Assembly (NCBI GenBank): GCA_963667435.1
Contig: OY763414.1
Span: 3,658,001-3,722,000, forward strand
DNA from: Marispirochaeta sp963667435
GTDB taxonomy: Bacteria > Spirochaetota > Spirochaetia > JC444 > Marispirochaetaceae
Direction: 5' to 3'
DNA length: 64,000 nt
Made by a program: the position numbers and the translations under genes
Notes under the pieces: generated by a model
The model's input: the letters and a program-made list of their open reading frames with translations, nothing else
Database searches by the model: none
Told to the model about the DNA's origin: nothing
Part shown: positions 32,973-41,127 of the stretch, piece after piece
Numbering within the stretch: the stretch's first letter is position 1
Layout of the letters: the number at the start of each line of letters is the position of its first letter

Positions 32973-33263
32973 ATGGGCAGGGCCGCTGGCCTGGAGTTTC
33001 ATGTTTACGGAAGAGTGCAGGGCGTCGGTTTCCGTTATTCCACTGTAAGAACGGCCCGTTCCCTCGGGCTCAGAGGATTTGTGCGTAATGCCTCCGACGG
33101 TTCTGTTGAGGGGTATGCGGAAGGCTCCGCTGTGGGCGTCAATTCCTTTGTCGCATGGCTAAAACAGGGGCCGCCGTCTGCAGATGTGGAAAATCTTGTC
33201 TCCCGCTCAAGAGAATTACTTCTGGGTGATAAAGAATTTACAGATTTTACAATTGCCTGGTGA
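32973..33263 (+). CDS. acyP: Acylphosphatase
   Basis: 96 aa. Hydrolyses acyl phosphates such as acetyl phosphate. The phosphate-binding loop GRVQGVGFRYST with catalytic Arg, and the catalytic Asn in GFVRNASDGSVEGYAEG, are both present. An acyl-phosphate-removing enzyme directly after two receiver-domain genes invites the idea that it lowers acetyl phosphate available to those receivers; that is inference. It shares a terminator with the convergent eno gene. Confidence 0.93.
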   Translation: MGRAAGLEFHVYGRVQGVGFRYSTVRTARSLGLRGFVRNASDGSVEGYAEGSAVGVNSFVAWLKQGPPSADVENLVSRSRELLLGDKEFTDFTIAW

Positions 33264-33264
33264 C

Positions 33265-33300
33265 AAAAAAAGCCGCTCCGGATGCCCGGAACGGCTTTTT
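33265..33300. terminator. Bidirectional Rho-independent terminator, acyP and eno
   Basis: Symmetric hairpin: AAAAAGCCG/CGGCTTTTT flanking TCCGG/CCGGA with loop ATGC and a single C-A mismatch. It has T runs on both strands, so it can stop transcripts from both sides of this convergent pair. Confidence 0.9.
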
Positions 33301-33330
33301 GATTATTTCCTTATGAAAGAAAAGTGAAAA

Positions 33331-34635
33331 TCAGCGTTTGATGGAATAGAACGCGCTCTTTCCGGCGTACTCACTGATACCTTCCAGCTGGTCTTCAATG
33401 CGGAGAAGCTGGTTGTATTTGGCGGTACGGTCAGTCCGGCTCATGGAGCCGGTCTTGATCTGCCCGGTTTCCAGGGCTACTACCAGGTCCGCAATGAATG
33501 CATCTTCTGTCTCACCGGAGCGGTGGGAGATGATAGCAGTGTAATTGGCCCGTTTTGCCATTTCCACGGCTTCGTAAGTTTCAGTAATGGTACCAATCTG
33601 GTTTACCTTGATCAGGATTGCATTTCCGATACCCTTTTCGATACCGTCTTTGAGGCGCTTGGTGTTGGTTACAAAAAGGTCGTCACCAACCAGCTGTACT
33701 TTATCGCCGATTTTGTCGGTCAGAACCTTCCATCCGTCCCAGTCGTCTTCGTTCATACCGTCTTCGATGGAGATAATGGGGTAGCGTTCGCACCAGTCTG
33801 CCCAGAAGTCAGCCATCTGTGCGCTGGTAAGCTTTTCGCCGGTGGACCATTTAAGCTCGTAGATATAGGAGCCGTCGGCCTGCTTTTCGGAGAACTCTGA
33901 GGAAGCGGGATCCAGCGCAATCATTACATCCTCGCCGGGCTTCAGTCCGGATTTCTCGATTGCGTCCATGATGAACTTCAGTGCCTCTTCGTTGCTCTTG
34001 AAGTTGGGAGCGAATCCGCCTTCGTCACCAACCGCAGTGGAGAGACCAGCTGCTTTAAGAAGCGCCTTGAGGTTGTGGAAGATTTCAGCGATCCAGCGTA
34101 CAGCTTCCCGTTCGGAGTCGGCACCGACAGGCATTACCATGAACTCCTGGAAGTCAACGGAGTTGTCCGCATGGGAACCACCGTTGATGATGTTTGCCAT
34201 GGGAACAGGCAGGTTGTTTGTGTGGTAACCGCCGAGGTATTTGTAGAGGGGGATTCCGAGGTAGTCTGCTGCAGCCCGTGCAACAGCCATGGAAACGCCG
34301 AGGATGGCGTTTGCGCCAAGTTTTCCCTTGTTCTCTGTGCCGTCAAGCTTGATCATTGTGCGGTCGATGTCAACCTGCTCAAGTGCATCAAGACCAACCA
34401 GCTCTGCTGCGATTATATTGTTGACGTTTTCAACAGCCTTCAGTACACCCTTGCCCATAAAGCGTCCTTTATCACCGTCTCTCAGCTCAACGGCTTCGTG
34501 AACACCGGTAGAGGCTCCGGAGGGTACTGCTGCGCGGCCCATGGACCCGTCTTCCAGTACGACATCGACTTCTACAGTGGGGTTACCCCGGGAGTCGATG
34601 ATCTCCCGTGCTTCAATGTACTCAATAATGCTCAT
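33331..34635 (-). CDS. eno: Enolase
   Basis: 434 aa, normal length. Interconverts 2-phosphoglycerate and phosphoenolpyruvate in glycolysis. N-terminal EIIDSRGNPTVEVDVVLEDG, metal-binding ALDPASSEF, ISIEDGMNEDDWDGW and QLVGDDLFVTN, catalytic Lys in ILIKVNQIGT, and the SHRSGETED loop are all present. It is a single gene with GGAG eight nt before the ATG. A promoter (TTGACT followed by TAATTC-like) is seen in the minus strand near 34670-34700 but is not strong. Confidence 0.98.
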   Translation of the reverse strand: MSIIEYIEAREIIDSRGNPTVEVDVVLEDGSMGRAAVPSGASTGVHEAVELRDGDKGRFMGKGVLKAVENVNNIIAAELVGLDALEQVDIDRTMIKLDGTENKGKLGANAILGVSMAVARAAADYLGIPLYKYLGGYHTNNLPVPMANIINGGSHADNSVDFQEFMVMPVGADSEREAVRWIAEIFHNLKALLKAAGLSTAVGDEGGFAPNFKSNEEALKFIMDAIEKSGLKPGEDVMIALDPASSEFSEKQADGSYIYELKWSTGEKLTSAQMADFWADWCERYPIISIEDGMNEDDWDGWKVLTDKIGDKVQLVGDDLFVTNTKRLKDGIEKGIGNAILIKVNQIGTITETYEAVEMAKRANYTAIISHRSGETEDAFIADLVVALETGQIKTGSMSRTDRTAKYNQLLRIEDQLEGISEYAGKSAFYSIKR

Positions 34636-34725
34636 TATTTTCTCCTAAACATAGTAATGGGGATCAAGTAAAGAATTATCTAAATAAGGGGGTAAAGTCA
34701 AGGCAGGGAAGCCTCTACTGCTTTC

Positions 34726-34754
34726 TTGACCCGGAGAATGGCAACTTATAGAAT
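34726..34754 (+). promoter_or_regulatory. Promoter of proS, predicted leaderless
   Basis: TTGACC at 34726-34731, 17-nt spacer, TAGAAT at 34749-34754. Only 6 nt (ACTTGT) lie between the -10 box and the ATG at 34761, and no Shine-Dalgarno site is present. Confidence 0.7.
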
Positions 34755-34760
34755 ACTTGT

Positions 34761-36476
34761 ATGTTATACTCCCGGCTTTTTGGTAAAACACTCCGTGATC
34801 GACCTCAGGAAGGGTCTTCAGCGAGCTTTCAGCTGCTTCAGCAGGCTGGATTTGTGCGCACTCTCGGCAACGGTCTTGTTTCCCTGCTGCCCCTGGGGAT
34901 GAAAGTCTTTCGCCGGGTTACGGAGCTGATCCGGGAAGAGATGGAAAGCCTTGGCGGGCAGGAAGTTATGGTCCCTCTGGTTAATCCTTTGGATATCTGG
35001 CAGAAGGGCGGGCGTACCGAGATGATCGGTGATTCAATGGTTCGTTTCAGCGACCGTCACGGACATGAGCTGGTGCTTTCTCCCACGCATGAAGAGGCGA
35101 TGGTGGAGCTCCTGCGGATAGGTCTCAACTCATACCGCGATCTGCCGGTACTTCTGTATCAGTTTCAGACTAAATTCCGTGACGAGCAGAAGGTTAAAGG
35201 AGGTCTGATTCGCTCCAAGGAGTTTATTATGAAGGACGCCTACTCCTTTCACCGCTCCTTCGCCGATCTGAACAACTTCTTCCCCCGAATGTTCCAGGCC
35301 TATCAGCTGATCTTCAGTCGCCTGGGGCTGGATGTGATTCCTGCAGAATCAGGAGTCGGTTACATGGGTGGACACAGGGCATATGAGTTTCTGCTTCCCT
35401 CAAAAGAGGGCGACGATGTTGTGGTTACCTGCGATAGCTGCGGATACCGGGCAAACCGTGAAATTGCCATTGCTCACAAGGATTATTCTTCGGAGACTCC
35501 TCTGCCGGCAGAACGGATACGAACTCCGGAGTGCACCTCCATGCATCGGCTTTCAAGCTTTTTGAAGCTGCCCAAATCCAAGTTGGTCAAGTCAATGATG
35601 TATCAGTCTTTGCAGGGCCTTGTGCTTGCAGTGATCAGGGGTGATTATGAAATCAGCGAAGACAAGCTGGGGCAGGTAAGCGGGCGTCAGATTACCGGCC
35701 TGGCTCCGGTTGATATCCTTGAGTCTCGAGGAATTGCGCCAGGCTATCTTTCTCCCATAGGCATCCCTGATGATATTCTTGTTGTTGTTGATGATTCAGT
35801 GGTCAACAGTAACAACCTTGCCATGGGTGGCAATGAAGCGGGGCTTCATTATGTGAATATCAATTTCGGACGGGATTTCGAATCTCCCCTGGTGGGGGAT
35901 ATTGCCAGAATACATGGCAAGGACAGCTGCTTTCAGTGTGGAACGCCTTTGCGGGAAGTTCGCGCCATTGAACTTGGAAACATTTTCAAGCTCGGAGATA
36001 CTTACTCCAGGGCTATGGGACTGGAGTACCAGGATGACAACCGAAAACGCTATTACCCCCATATGGGCTCCTACGGTATAGGTATAGGCCGCCTTATCAA
36101 TGCAATGGCTGCCGCCCATGGAGACAGTAAAGGTATCGGATGGCCTCTGTCTGCTGCTCCCTTCCGGGTTTACCTTATGGGTATCGGGAAAAGCCACAAG
36201 GTGAGGGACGCTGTCTTCCATCTGCATCGGGAGATTGGCGAAGAGCATGTTCTTCTTGATGACCGCATAGAGTCGCCGGGGGTCAAGTTTTTCGATGCGG
36301 ATCTTATCGGTGTTCCTTTCAGAATTGTTGTTACTACGGCGCTGTTGGTATCTGGTGAAGTAGAGCTCTATCAGCGTTCTACCGGGGCTATCAGTCAGAT
36401 TCCCCTGGATGGTGCAGCTGAAATAATAAACGGATTTTTCAATCATGATAAACAGACTGACTGCGGAACTGACTGA
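34761..36476 (+). CDS. proS: Prolyl-tRNA synthetase
   Basis: 571 aa, bacterial type with an insertion (editing) domain between motifs 2 and 3. Class II motifs: N-terminal LLQQAGFVRTLGNGLVSLLP, motif 2 FRDEQKVKGGLIRSKEFIMK, motif 3 GSYGIGIGRL. The INS domain (about 230-390) contains KLPKSKLVKSMMY. The C-terminal anticodon-binding domain ends GFF-N-H. Its start is set by the promoter, whose -10 ends 6 nt upstream. The last 32 nt overlap the next gene. Confidence 0.96.
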   Translation: MLYSRLFGKTLRDRPQEGSSASFQLLQQAGFVRTLGNGLVSLLPLGMKVFRRVTELIREEMESLGGQEVMVPLVNPLDIWQKGGRTEMIGDSMVRFSDRHGHELVLSPTHEEAMVELLRIGLNSYRDLPVLLYQFQTKFRDEQKVKGGLIRSKEFIMKDAYSFHRSFADLNNFFPRMFQAYQLIFSRLGLDVIPAESGVGYMGGHRAYEFLLPSKEGDDVVVTCDSCGYRANREIAIAHKDYSSETPLPAERIRTPECTSMHRLSSFLKLPKSKLVKSMMYQSLQGLVLAVIRGDYEISEDKLGQVSGRQITGLAPVDILESRGIAPGYLSPIGIPDDILVVVDDSVVNSNNLAMGGNEAGLHYVNINFGRDFESPLVGDIARIHGKDSCFQCGTPLREVRAIELGNIFKLGDTYSRAMGLEYQDDNRKRYYPHMGSYGIGIGRLINAMAAAHGDSKGIGWPLSAAPFRVYLMGIGKSHKVRDAVFHLHREIGEEHVLLDDRIESPGVKFFDADLIGVPFRIVVTTALLVSGEVELYQRSTGAISQIPLDGAAEIINGFFNHDKQTDCGTD

Positions 36477-37398
36477 TCAGATCATCTACGGGATGGAAAA
36501 CCAAGAGGATTTCTTTGTTCTCAACATTGAGACCGGCGAGGTGAGGGCGGAGGATCTCTCGTGGCCGGACGAAACGACCTCCGGAAGTTCTCTGGAAAGG
36601 ATTCCACGCTGGAAACCGGCTGATGGATTTCAGTTGATGGAACGCTTTGTTGATTCACTGAATAACCCTGTTTTCCGTGAGCGCCTGCGCGGTGCCCTTA
36701 CCGGCGGCAGGGGAGTGTTTCGCAATTTTAAAAATATTCTGAAAGAACGGGAAGATATTCAGCGCCTCTGGTTTCTTTTCAAGGAGAAAGAGATGCGGAC
36801 CAGGGTGCAGGAATGGTTCGGGCAGATTTGTGAAGCAAGAGGGCTCTCTCTTCTCGGAATGGAGGGTGAAGAGCCTGAAGATACGGATGACCTCGTTTTC
36901 AGTGATTTCCGGGTGGACGATGCACCCCAGGAAATGTCTGAAGATCTTGACACCTGGGATCTGAAGGCCATGAAGGAAGCCTTGGCGGATTCTCCTCCGG
37001 AGTTCGTTTACCTGCAATACCTTGCCCGACGCAGACTGACAGGGGTAGATCCGGATAGTCTTACTGTACTCCGCCTGTCGGCCCCTGATGGAGAGACCGC
37101 TGGCATTATCTGGGGAACAGATGCATGGCTTTCAGCAGAAGTCAGCGCTGTACTGCAAGCCGACCCGGGAGTCTCTTTTATCATGCAGCTGTACATTGAG
37201 CCTGAGTACCGGGGGCTTGGAATGTCCCGGATTCTGCTGCAGGCCTATCTTGAAAGATCCCGGGAACGCGGGGTTAAGCGGGTGGTGCTGGATTTATGGG
37301 GAAGCATTCCAGAAGGCCTGCGGCACATGTTTATTGAGTACGGGTTTGAGATGTACCGTGAGTCATTAATGCTTGAACTCTCCGCAAGTGGAAATTGA
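36445..37398 (+). CDS. UPF0158-like / GNAT acetyltransferase fusion
   Basis: 317 aa. Residues 1-150 resemble UPF0158: DFFVLNIETGEVRAEDL, RIPRWKPADGFQLMERFVDS, and a typical FRNFKNILKEREDIQRLWFLF. Residues 170-317 are a GNAT domain with the acetyl-CoA loop EPEYRGLGMSRILLQAYLER. The partnering of these two halves in one chain is uncommon. It overlaps proS by 32 nt, so it is likely translated from the same mRNA. The acetylated substrate is unknown. Confidence 0.85.
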   Translation: MINRLTAELTDQIIYGMENQEDFFVLNIETGEVRAEDLSWPDETTSGSSLERIPRWKPADGFQLMERFVDSLNNPVFRERLRGALTGGRGVFRNFKNILKEREDIQRLWFLFKEKEMRTRVQEWFGQICEARGLSLLGMEGEEPEDTDDLVFSDFRVDDAPQEMSEDLDTWDLKAMKEALADSPPEFVYLQYLARRRLTGVDPDSLTVLRLSAPDGETAGIIWGTDAWLSAEVSAVLQADPGVSFIMQLYIEPEYRGLGMSRILLQAYLERSRERGVKRVVLDLWGSIPEGLRHMFIEYGFEMYRESLMLELSASGN

Positions 37399-37424
37399 TC
37401 AAGTTTATTTTGTTTAAACTTGAT
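37398..37424 (+). promoter_or_regulatory. 10-bp inverted repeat upstream of the solute-binding protein gene
   Basis: ATCAAGTTTA (37398-37407) and TAAACTTGAT (37415-37424), perfect arms with a 7-nt centre, followed by TGCTTTTTTC. It may be a weak terminator for the GNAT gene or an operator for the next gene; the AT-rich stem makes the first less convincing. Confidence 0.5.
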
Positions 37425-37463
37425 ATGCTTTTTTCAGAATGGCAAAATTATCAGGAGAAAATT

Positions 37464-39041
37464 GTGCATAGGATTGTAAGGTATTTGCTTTTTATTCTGA
37501 TTTTCCTTTTGTTTATTATAGGATGTCAGCGCGCTGATCGTGATAGTTCTGAATACGTTTTGGTGAATGGCTCCGAACCGGAATCGCTGGATCCTCATAA
37601 ATTTGAAGGAATGCCGGAATTCAGGATTTATTGGTCTCTCTTTGAAGGTCTTGCAACTATTGACCCTGTAACAGGCGGGCCTGTTCCTGGCCTGGCAGAA
37701 AGTTGGGAGATCAGTGATGACGGTCTTCAGTATACTTTCAAGCTGAGGAAAACTGTCTGGAGCGATGGTATTAAAATTACTGCCCAGACCGTAGTTGATT
37801 CATGGCTACGTGGAATGAACCCGGAGACCGCTTCGCCCTCTGCCTGGCTTCCCAATATGTTTATAAAGGGTGCTGAAGATTACAACTCCGGTGCTGCAGG
37901 CCCGGAGGCTGTCCAGATTCGCGCCCTGGATGACTATATTTTTCAGATTGATCTGGTTGGCCCCCTCCCATATGTAATAGATGCTCTTACTAGTTATGCT
38001 TTTGCAGTAGTTCCCATGCATAATATTGAAAAATATGGTAGCGAATGGATTTTTCCGGAACATTTTGTCGGTAACGGTCCTTTTCTTCTGGAGGAGTGGA
38101 AGCCCAATGAATATGTTTCTGTTGTCCCCAACAATAAATACTGGGATAAAAAGAATGTTAGGCTCTCAAGAGTTATTTATCTTCCTGTTGAGGATAATGT
38201 AACCGTATATAATATGTTTAAAAGCGGAGAAGTAGATTGGATAACCGAAATCCCTAAGGATATGATTGAACAGGCAAAACAGAATGGCAATACTCACATA
38301 GCACCGTCTCTGGAAACATATTACTATGTTATAAATAATTATCGTCCACCTTTTGATGATCCCAGAGTTCGAAAAGCCCTTGCAATCTCGTTCGACAGAA
38401 AGGAACTTGTCGATAGTGTTTCAAGGGGTGGAGAAGTTCCTGCATATTCTTTTATTCCACCCAATATGCCTGGATATCCGGGGGATGCTCTCTTTCAGGA
38501 GAACATTGAAAAAGCCCGGGAATTGTTGGCTGCGGCAGGATTTCCCGATGGGAAAGGCTTTCCTTTCTTTGATATTCTTTATAATGATTCGGATGATCAT
38601 AAAAAGATTGCAGAATATATACAGCAGGCATGGGAAGAGAATCTGGGGGTGAAGTGCAGGCTATATAACGAGGTGTGGCAAACCTATCTTGCAGCCCGGC
38701 GTGCTCATGATTTTGCTGTTGCCCGTGCAGCCTGGACTGGAGACTATACAGATGCTAATACGTTTTTAGGTACATATGTCTCCGGAAACGCAGGCAATGA
38801 CGGGCTCTATTCAAACCAGAATTATGATGCAGCTATAAGAAAAGCTGCAATTATGCCTGATAGTCCAGAACGTCAACAGATGCTTCGAAAAGCAGAGACA
38901 TATCTAATCGGTGATGATATGGGTGTGATCCCTATTTATTTTTATGTATCAACCAATATGATTGATACAAAAAAATGGGGTGGATGGTTCACGAATATCC
39001 GGGATTTTCACCCGCTTAAGAACATCTATTTGAAACAATAG
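37464..39041 (+). CDS. OppA-type peptide-binding lipoprotein (family 5), orphan
   Basis: 525 aa from GTG 37464 with AGGAG 7 nt upstream. Lipoprotein signal with lipobox FIIGC near residue 22. The mature part follows family 5 extracellular solute-binding proteins: NGSEPESLDPHKFEG, LFEGLATIDPVTGGPVPGLA, SWEISDDGLQYTFKLR, WSDGIKITAQ and KALAISFDRKELV. It would bind oligopeptides for an ABC importer, but no permease or ATPase gene is adjacent. Its codons are clearly richer in A/T than those of neighbouring genes, suggesting later arrival. Confidence 0.93.
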   Translation: MHRIVRYLLFILIFLLFIIGCQRADRDSSEYVLVNGSEPESLDPHKFEGMPEFRIYWSLFEGLATIDPVTGGPVPGLAESWEISDDGLQYTFKLRKTVWSDGIKITAQTVVDSWLRGMNPETASPSAWLPNMFIKGAEDYNSGAAGPEAVQIRALDDYIFQIDLVGPLPYVIDALTSYAFAVVPMHNIEKYGSEWIFPEHFVGNGPFLLEEWKPNEYVSVVPNNKYWDKKNVRLSRVIYLPVEDNVTVYNMFKSGEVDWITEIPKDMIEQAKQNGNTHIAPSLETYYYVINNYRPPFDDPRVRKALAISFDRKELVDSVSRGGEVPAYSFIPPNMPGYPGDALFQENIEKARELLAAAGFPDGKGFPFFDILYNDSDDHKKIAEYIQQAWEENLGVKCRLYNEVWQTYLAARRAHDFAVARAAWTGDYTDANTFLGTYVSGNAGNDGLYSNQNYDAAIRKAAIMPDSPERQQMLRKAETYLIGDDMGVIPIYFYVSTNMIDTKKWGGWFTNIRDFHPLKNIYLKQ

Positions 39042-39052
39042 TATGTCTATTT

Positions 39053-39541
39053 TTAACCCGTTTCTGTTTTATTGATAAAGGACAGTCCGCAGCGGTCTGC
39101 TATGCGGACTGCCTTGCGTTCAAGTTCAGCTTTTTTACGAAGAGGTAGAACCTCCAGCGTTTTTCTGTCTCCCTCATGGGTAACGAAACTGAGAACTGCG
39201 TAGCTTGGCAGGAAGGGGGTGCCCGGGGATATCCCTGATGATTTCCCCTTTGTAAAGGATGTCAGCTGTAGCTCGTCCACAGTGCTGATATTCCAGAACT
39301 GTTTTCTGCTCAGAAAAAGAAGTCCATTACGGCTTTCTATTCCGGAATCACTGAATATCCAGCGTTCTTCATACAACGCGCCGAAAAGAGCAAGCAGAAA
39401 AAAGATCAGGGGGCCCGCAGCAGGACTCGTAATAAGAGCTCCGGCAACAACGCCACTTATAATAAACAGGCTTAACCTGAACCAGATGCCGATGCTTAAG
39501 GATATTTTACCGTCTTCCACGGTCCTGAGTTGCAGCTTCAT
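39053..39541 (-). CDS. Hypothetical membrane protein with PH-like C-terminus
   Basis: 162 aa. Two closely spaced membrane helices (about 20-55, LFIISGVVAGALITS and LIFFLLALFGALY), then a soluble part that could be a PH/YcxB-like beta domain (FSDSGIESRNGLLFLSRKQF, TVDELQLTSF). No specific family is recognised. Its start overlaps the HAD gene by 4 nt (ATGA), so both are co-translated. It converges on the solute-binding protein gene with 11 nt between. Confidence 0.75.
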   Translation of the reverse strand: MKLQLRTVEDGKISLSIGIWFRLSLFIISGVVAGALITSPAAGPLIFFLLALFGALYEERWIFSDSGIESRNGLLFLSRKQFWNISTVDELQLTSFTKGKSSGISPGTPFLPSYAVLSFVTHEGDRKTLEVLPLRKKAELERKAVRIADRCGLSFINKTETG

Positions 39542-40197
39542 TTTTGCTCCGACCTGATTCCGAAGGTTTTTTCCACGAAGTCCGGGAGTTCCTCAATTTT
39601 TCTTATCACCGGATAATCTGTACTCTCCCGCCGTTTGAGTTCATCAATAAGCAGAACATGCCCGCCCATCTTCTGAAAGGGTTCCAGGTAGGCCGGAACG
39701 TCATCGATAAATAGTACTTCCTCTGCCGGATGAGCAATCTCGGTCAGTATACGGGTGTAGACCCCGGGATCAGGTTTTCCCTGCAGATTATTGTAACGCA
39801 GATCAAAAACTCTCTCAAACTGATCCAGGATCTCTAGATATTCAAGAACCCTGAGGGCATGCTCCTTCGGGGAGTTGGTAAGGATAGATCGTGAAACGGG
39901 GATACTTTTCAGTATCTTTTTGAGTTCGGGGTTTTTCTGCAGATATTTGTTCATATTTTTCGGGTGTACCGCGTCCATATACTCGTCAATTTTATCAAAG
40001 CCATAGACCTGGATAAGCCACTGCAGGGTGGTCCCGTAGTCCCGACCCCGGGTTTTTCTCATGGTCCGGGCCTCGTCATCGCTCACCCCAAGGAAGCCGG
40101 CGGTATAGTGGTTTATGGCCTCTTCAAAACGGGCACCAAGGATGCTCGATTCCGGATAAAGGGTATTGTCGAGGTCGAAAAGTATATATTTGATCAT
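39538..40197 (-). CDS. HAD-superfamily hydrolase, pyrimidine 5'-nucleotidase type
   Basis: 219 aa from ATG 40197; the longer frame to 40233 adds an unconserved tail. Motif I FDLDNTLYP near residues 6-14 (nucleophile Asp), motif II ILTNSPKEHA, motif III KPDPGVYTRIL and motif IV LFIDDVPAYLEP. The LFDLDNTLYP opening and the helical cap fit the SDT1/pyrimidine 5'-nucleotidase subgroup. Substrate is inferred. It overlaps the membrane-protein gene by 4 nt. The TrmB-type gene lies divergently upstream. Confidence 0.9.
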   Translation of the reverse strand: MIKYILFDLDNTLYPESSILGARFEEAINHYTAGFLGVSDDEARTMRKTRGRDYGTTLQWLIQVYGFDKIDEYMDAVHPKNMNKYLQKNPELKKILKSIPVSRSILTNSPKEHALRVLEYLEILDQFERVFDLRYNNLQGKPDPGVYTRILTEIAHPAEEVLFIDDVPAYLEPFQKMGGHVLLIDELKRRESTDYPVIRKIEELPDFVEKTFGIRSEQK

Positions 40198-40250
40198 GGC
40201 TTTCAGGCTAACCGAAAGGCCGGAGTGGGGCAAGTCCCTGAAAATCTATA

Positions 40251-40299
40251 TTGACAGACAGGTTAAACAGGTTTAGTATTAACTACCATGGTAGTTAAT
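40251..40299 (+). promoter_or_regulatory. Promoter and 22-bp palindromic operator of the TrmB-type gene
   Basis: TTGACA at 40251-40256, 17-nt spacer, TAGTAT at 40274-40279, then 8 nt to the ATG at 40288 with no Shine-Dalgarno site. A perfect 22-bp palindrome (40278-40299; half-site ATTAACTACCA, mirrored exactly) is centred on the start codon and covers the end of the -10 box and the predicted start. It is well placed as an operator for autoregulation. Confidence 0.75.
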
Positions 40300-41127
40300 C
40301 AAATTCTAGTCAAATTAAGCGAATTGGGGTACTCCGAGTACGAAGGGCGGGTCTATCTGGCAGTGCTCGAGAAAAGCCCGGTTACTGCTTATGAGGCGTC
40401 CAAGAGGGCGGGAGTACCCAGTTCAAAGATTTATCAGGTAATAAACCGGCTTATAGATAAAGGGATGGTCCACCCTGTGGAAGATGAGGGCAAGACGAAG
40501 TATCTGCCCCTGCCTCCCGAAGAGTTTATTGATTCCCGCCAGGAGGTTATGGGAAGTATCTTTGAAGGTCTTAAACAGGATTTTGCCGCCCTCGGCGAAG
40601 TACGGGAGATCTCCTTTATCTGGAATATGAATAACAGGGAGGAGTTCAGTCTGAGAGCCCGACGGCTTATTCGTGAAGCTGAAAATTCCTTACTGATATC
40701 TCTTTGGGGCGAAGAGCTCGAGCTATTCCGGGACGAGCTTGAAGGTGCAAAGCAGAGAGACATTTCCGCAGCAACAGTACTTTTTGGTGAAAACGGAGAA
40801 AGCCCTCTGCTGCCTCTGTTTCACCACCCGATTGAAAATACCCTGTTTGCAGAACGTGGAGGCCGGGGTTTTACCCTGGTTGTTGATTCGCGGGAGGCAA
40901 TGGCTGGAACCTTCTATGCCGACGGGAGGGTCGAGGGGGCATGGAGCAGAAACCGGGGGTTTGTCACCCTGGCGGAAGACTATATAAAACATGATGTTTA
41001 CATCATGAAGATTGTACGTAGATACGGGAAGGAACTTTCCCGGCGTTTCGGCGATAATTATACTCTGTTGCGGGATGTTTTTTCCGACAGGGAGATTGAA
41101 GGCGGTAATTATGAAAATCTGGATTGA
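40288..41127 (+). CDS. TrmB-family transcriptional regulator
   Basis: 279 aa. Residues 1-75 form the TrmB winged helix: KLSELGYSEYEGRVYLAVLE, then TAYEASKRAGVPSSKIYQVI and LIDKGMVHPVEDEGKTKYLP. The C-terminal part (about 105-270) is the sugar-binding-like TrmB C domain, with LIREAENSLLISLWGEELEL and GGRGFTLVVDSREAMAGTFY. Family members sense sugars or other metabolites. Its start sits inside a perfect palindrome, so autorepression is likely. The aminotransferase gene starts 17 nt before its stop, which suggests joint expression. Confidence 0.93.
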   Translation: MVVNQILVKLSELGYSEYEGRVYLAVLEKSPVTAYEASKRAGVPSSKIYQVINRLIDKGMVHPVEDEGKTKYLPLPPEEFIDSRQEVMGSIFEGLKQDFAALGEVREISFIWNMNNREEFSLRARRLIREAENSLLISLWGEELELFRDELEGAKQRDISAATVLFGENGESPLLPLFHHPIENTLFAERGGRGFTLVVDSREAMAGTFYADGRVEGAWSRNRGFVTLAEDYIKHDVYIMKIVRRYGKELSRRFGDNYTLLRDVFSDREIEGGNYENLD

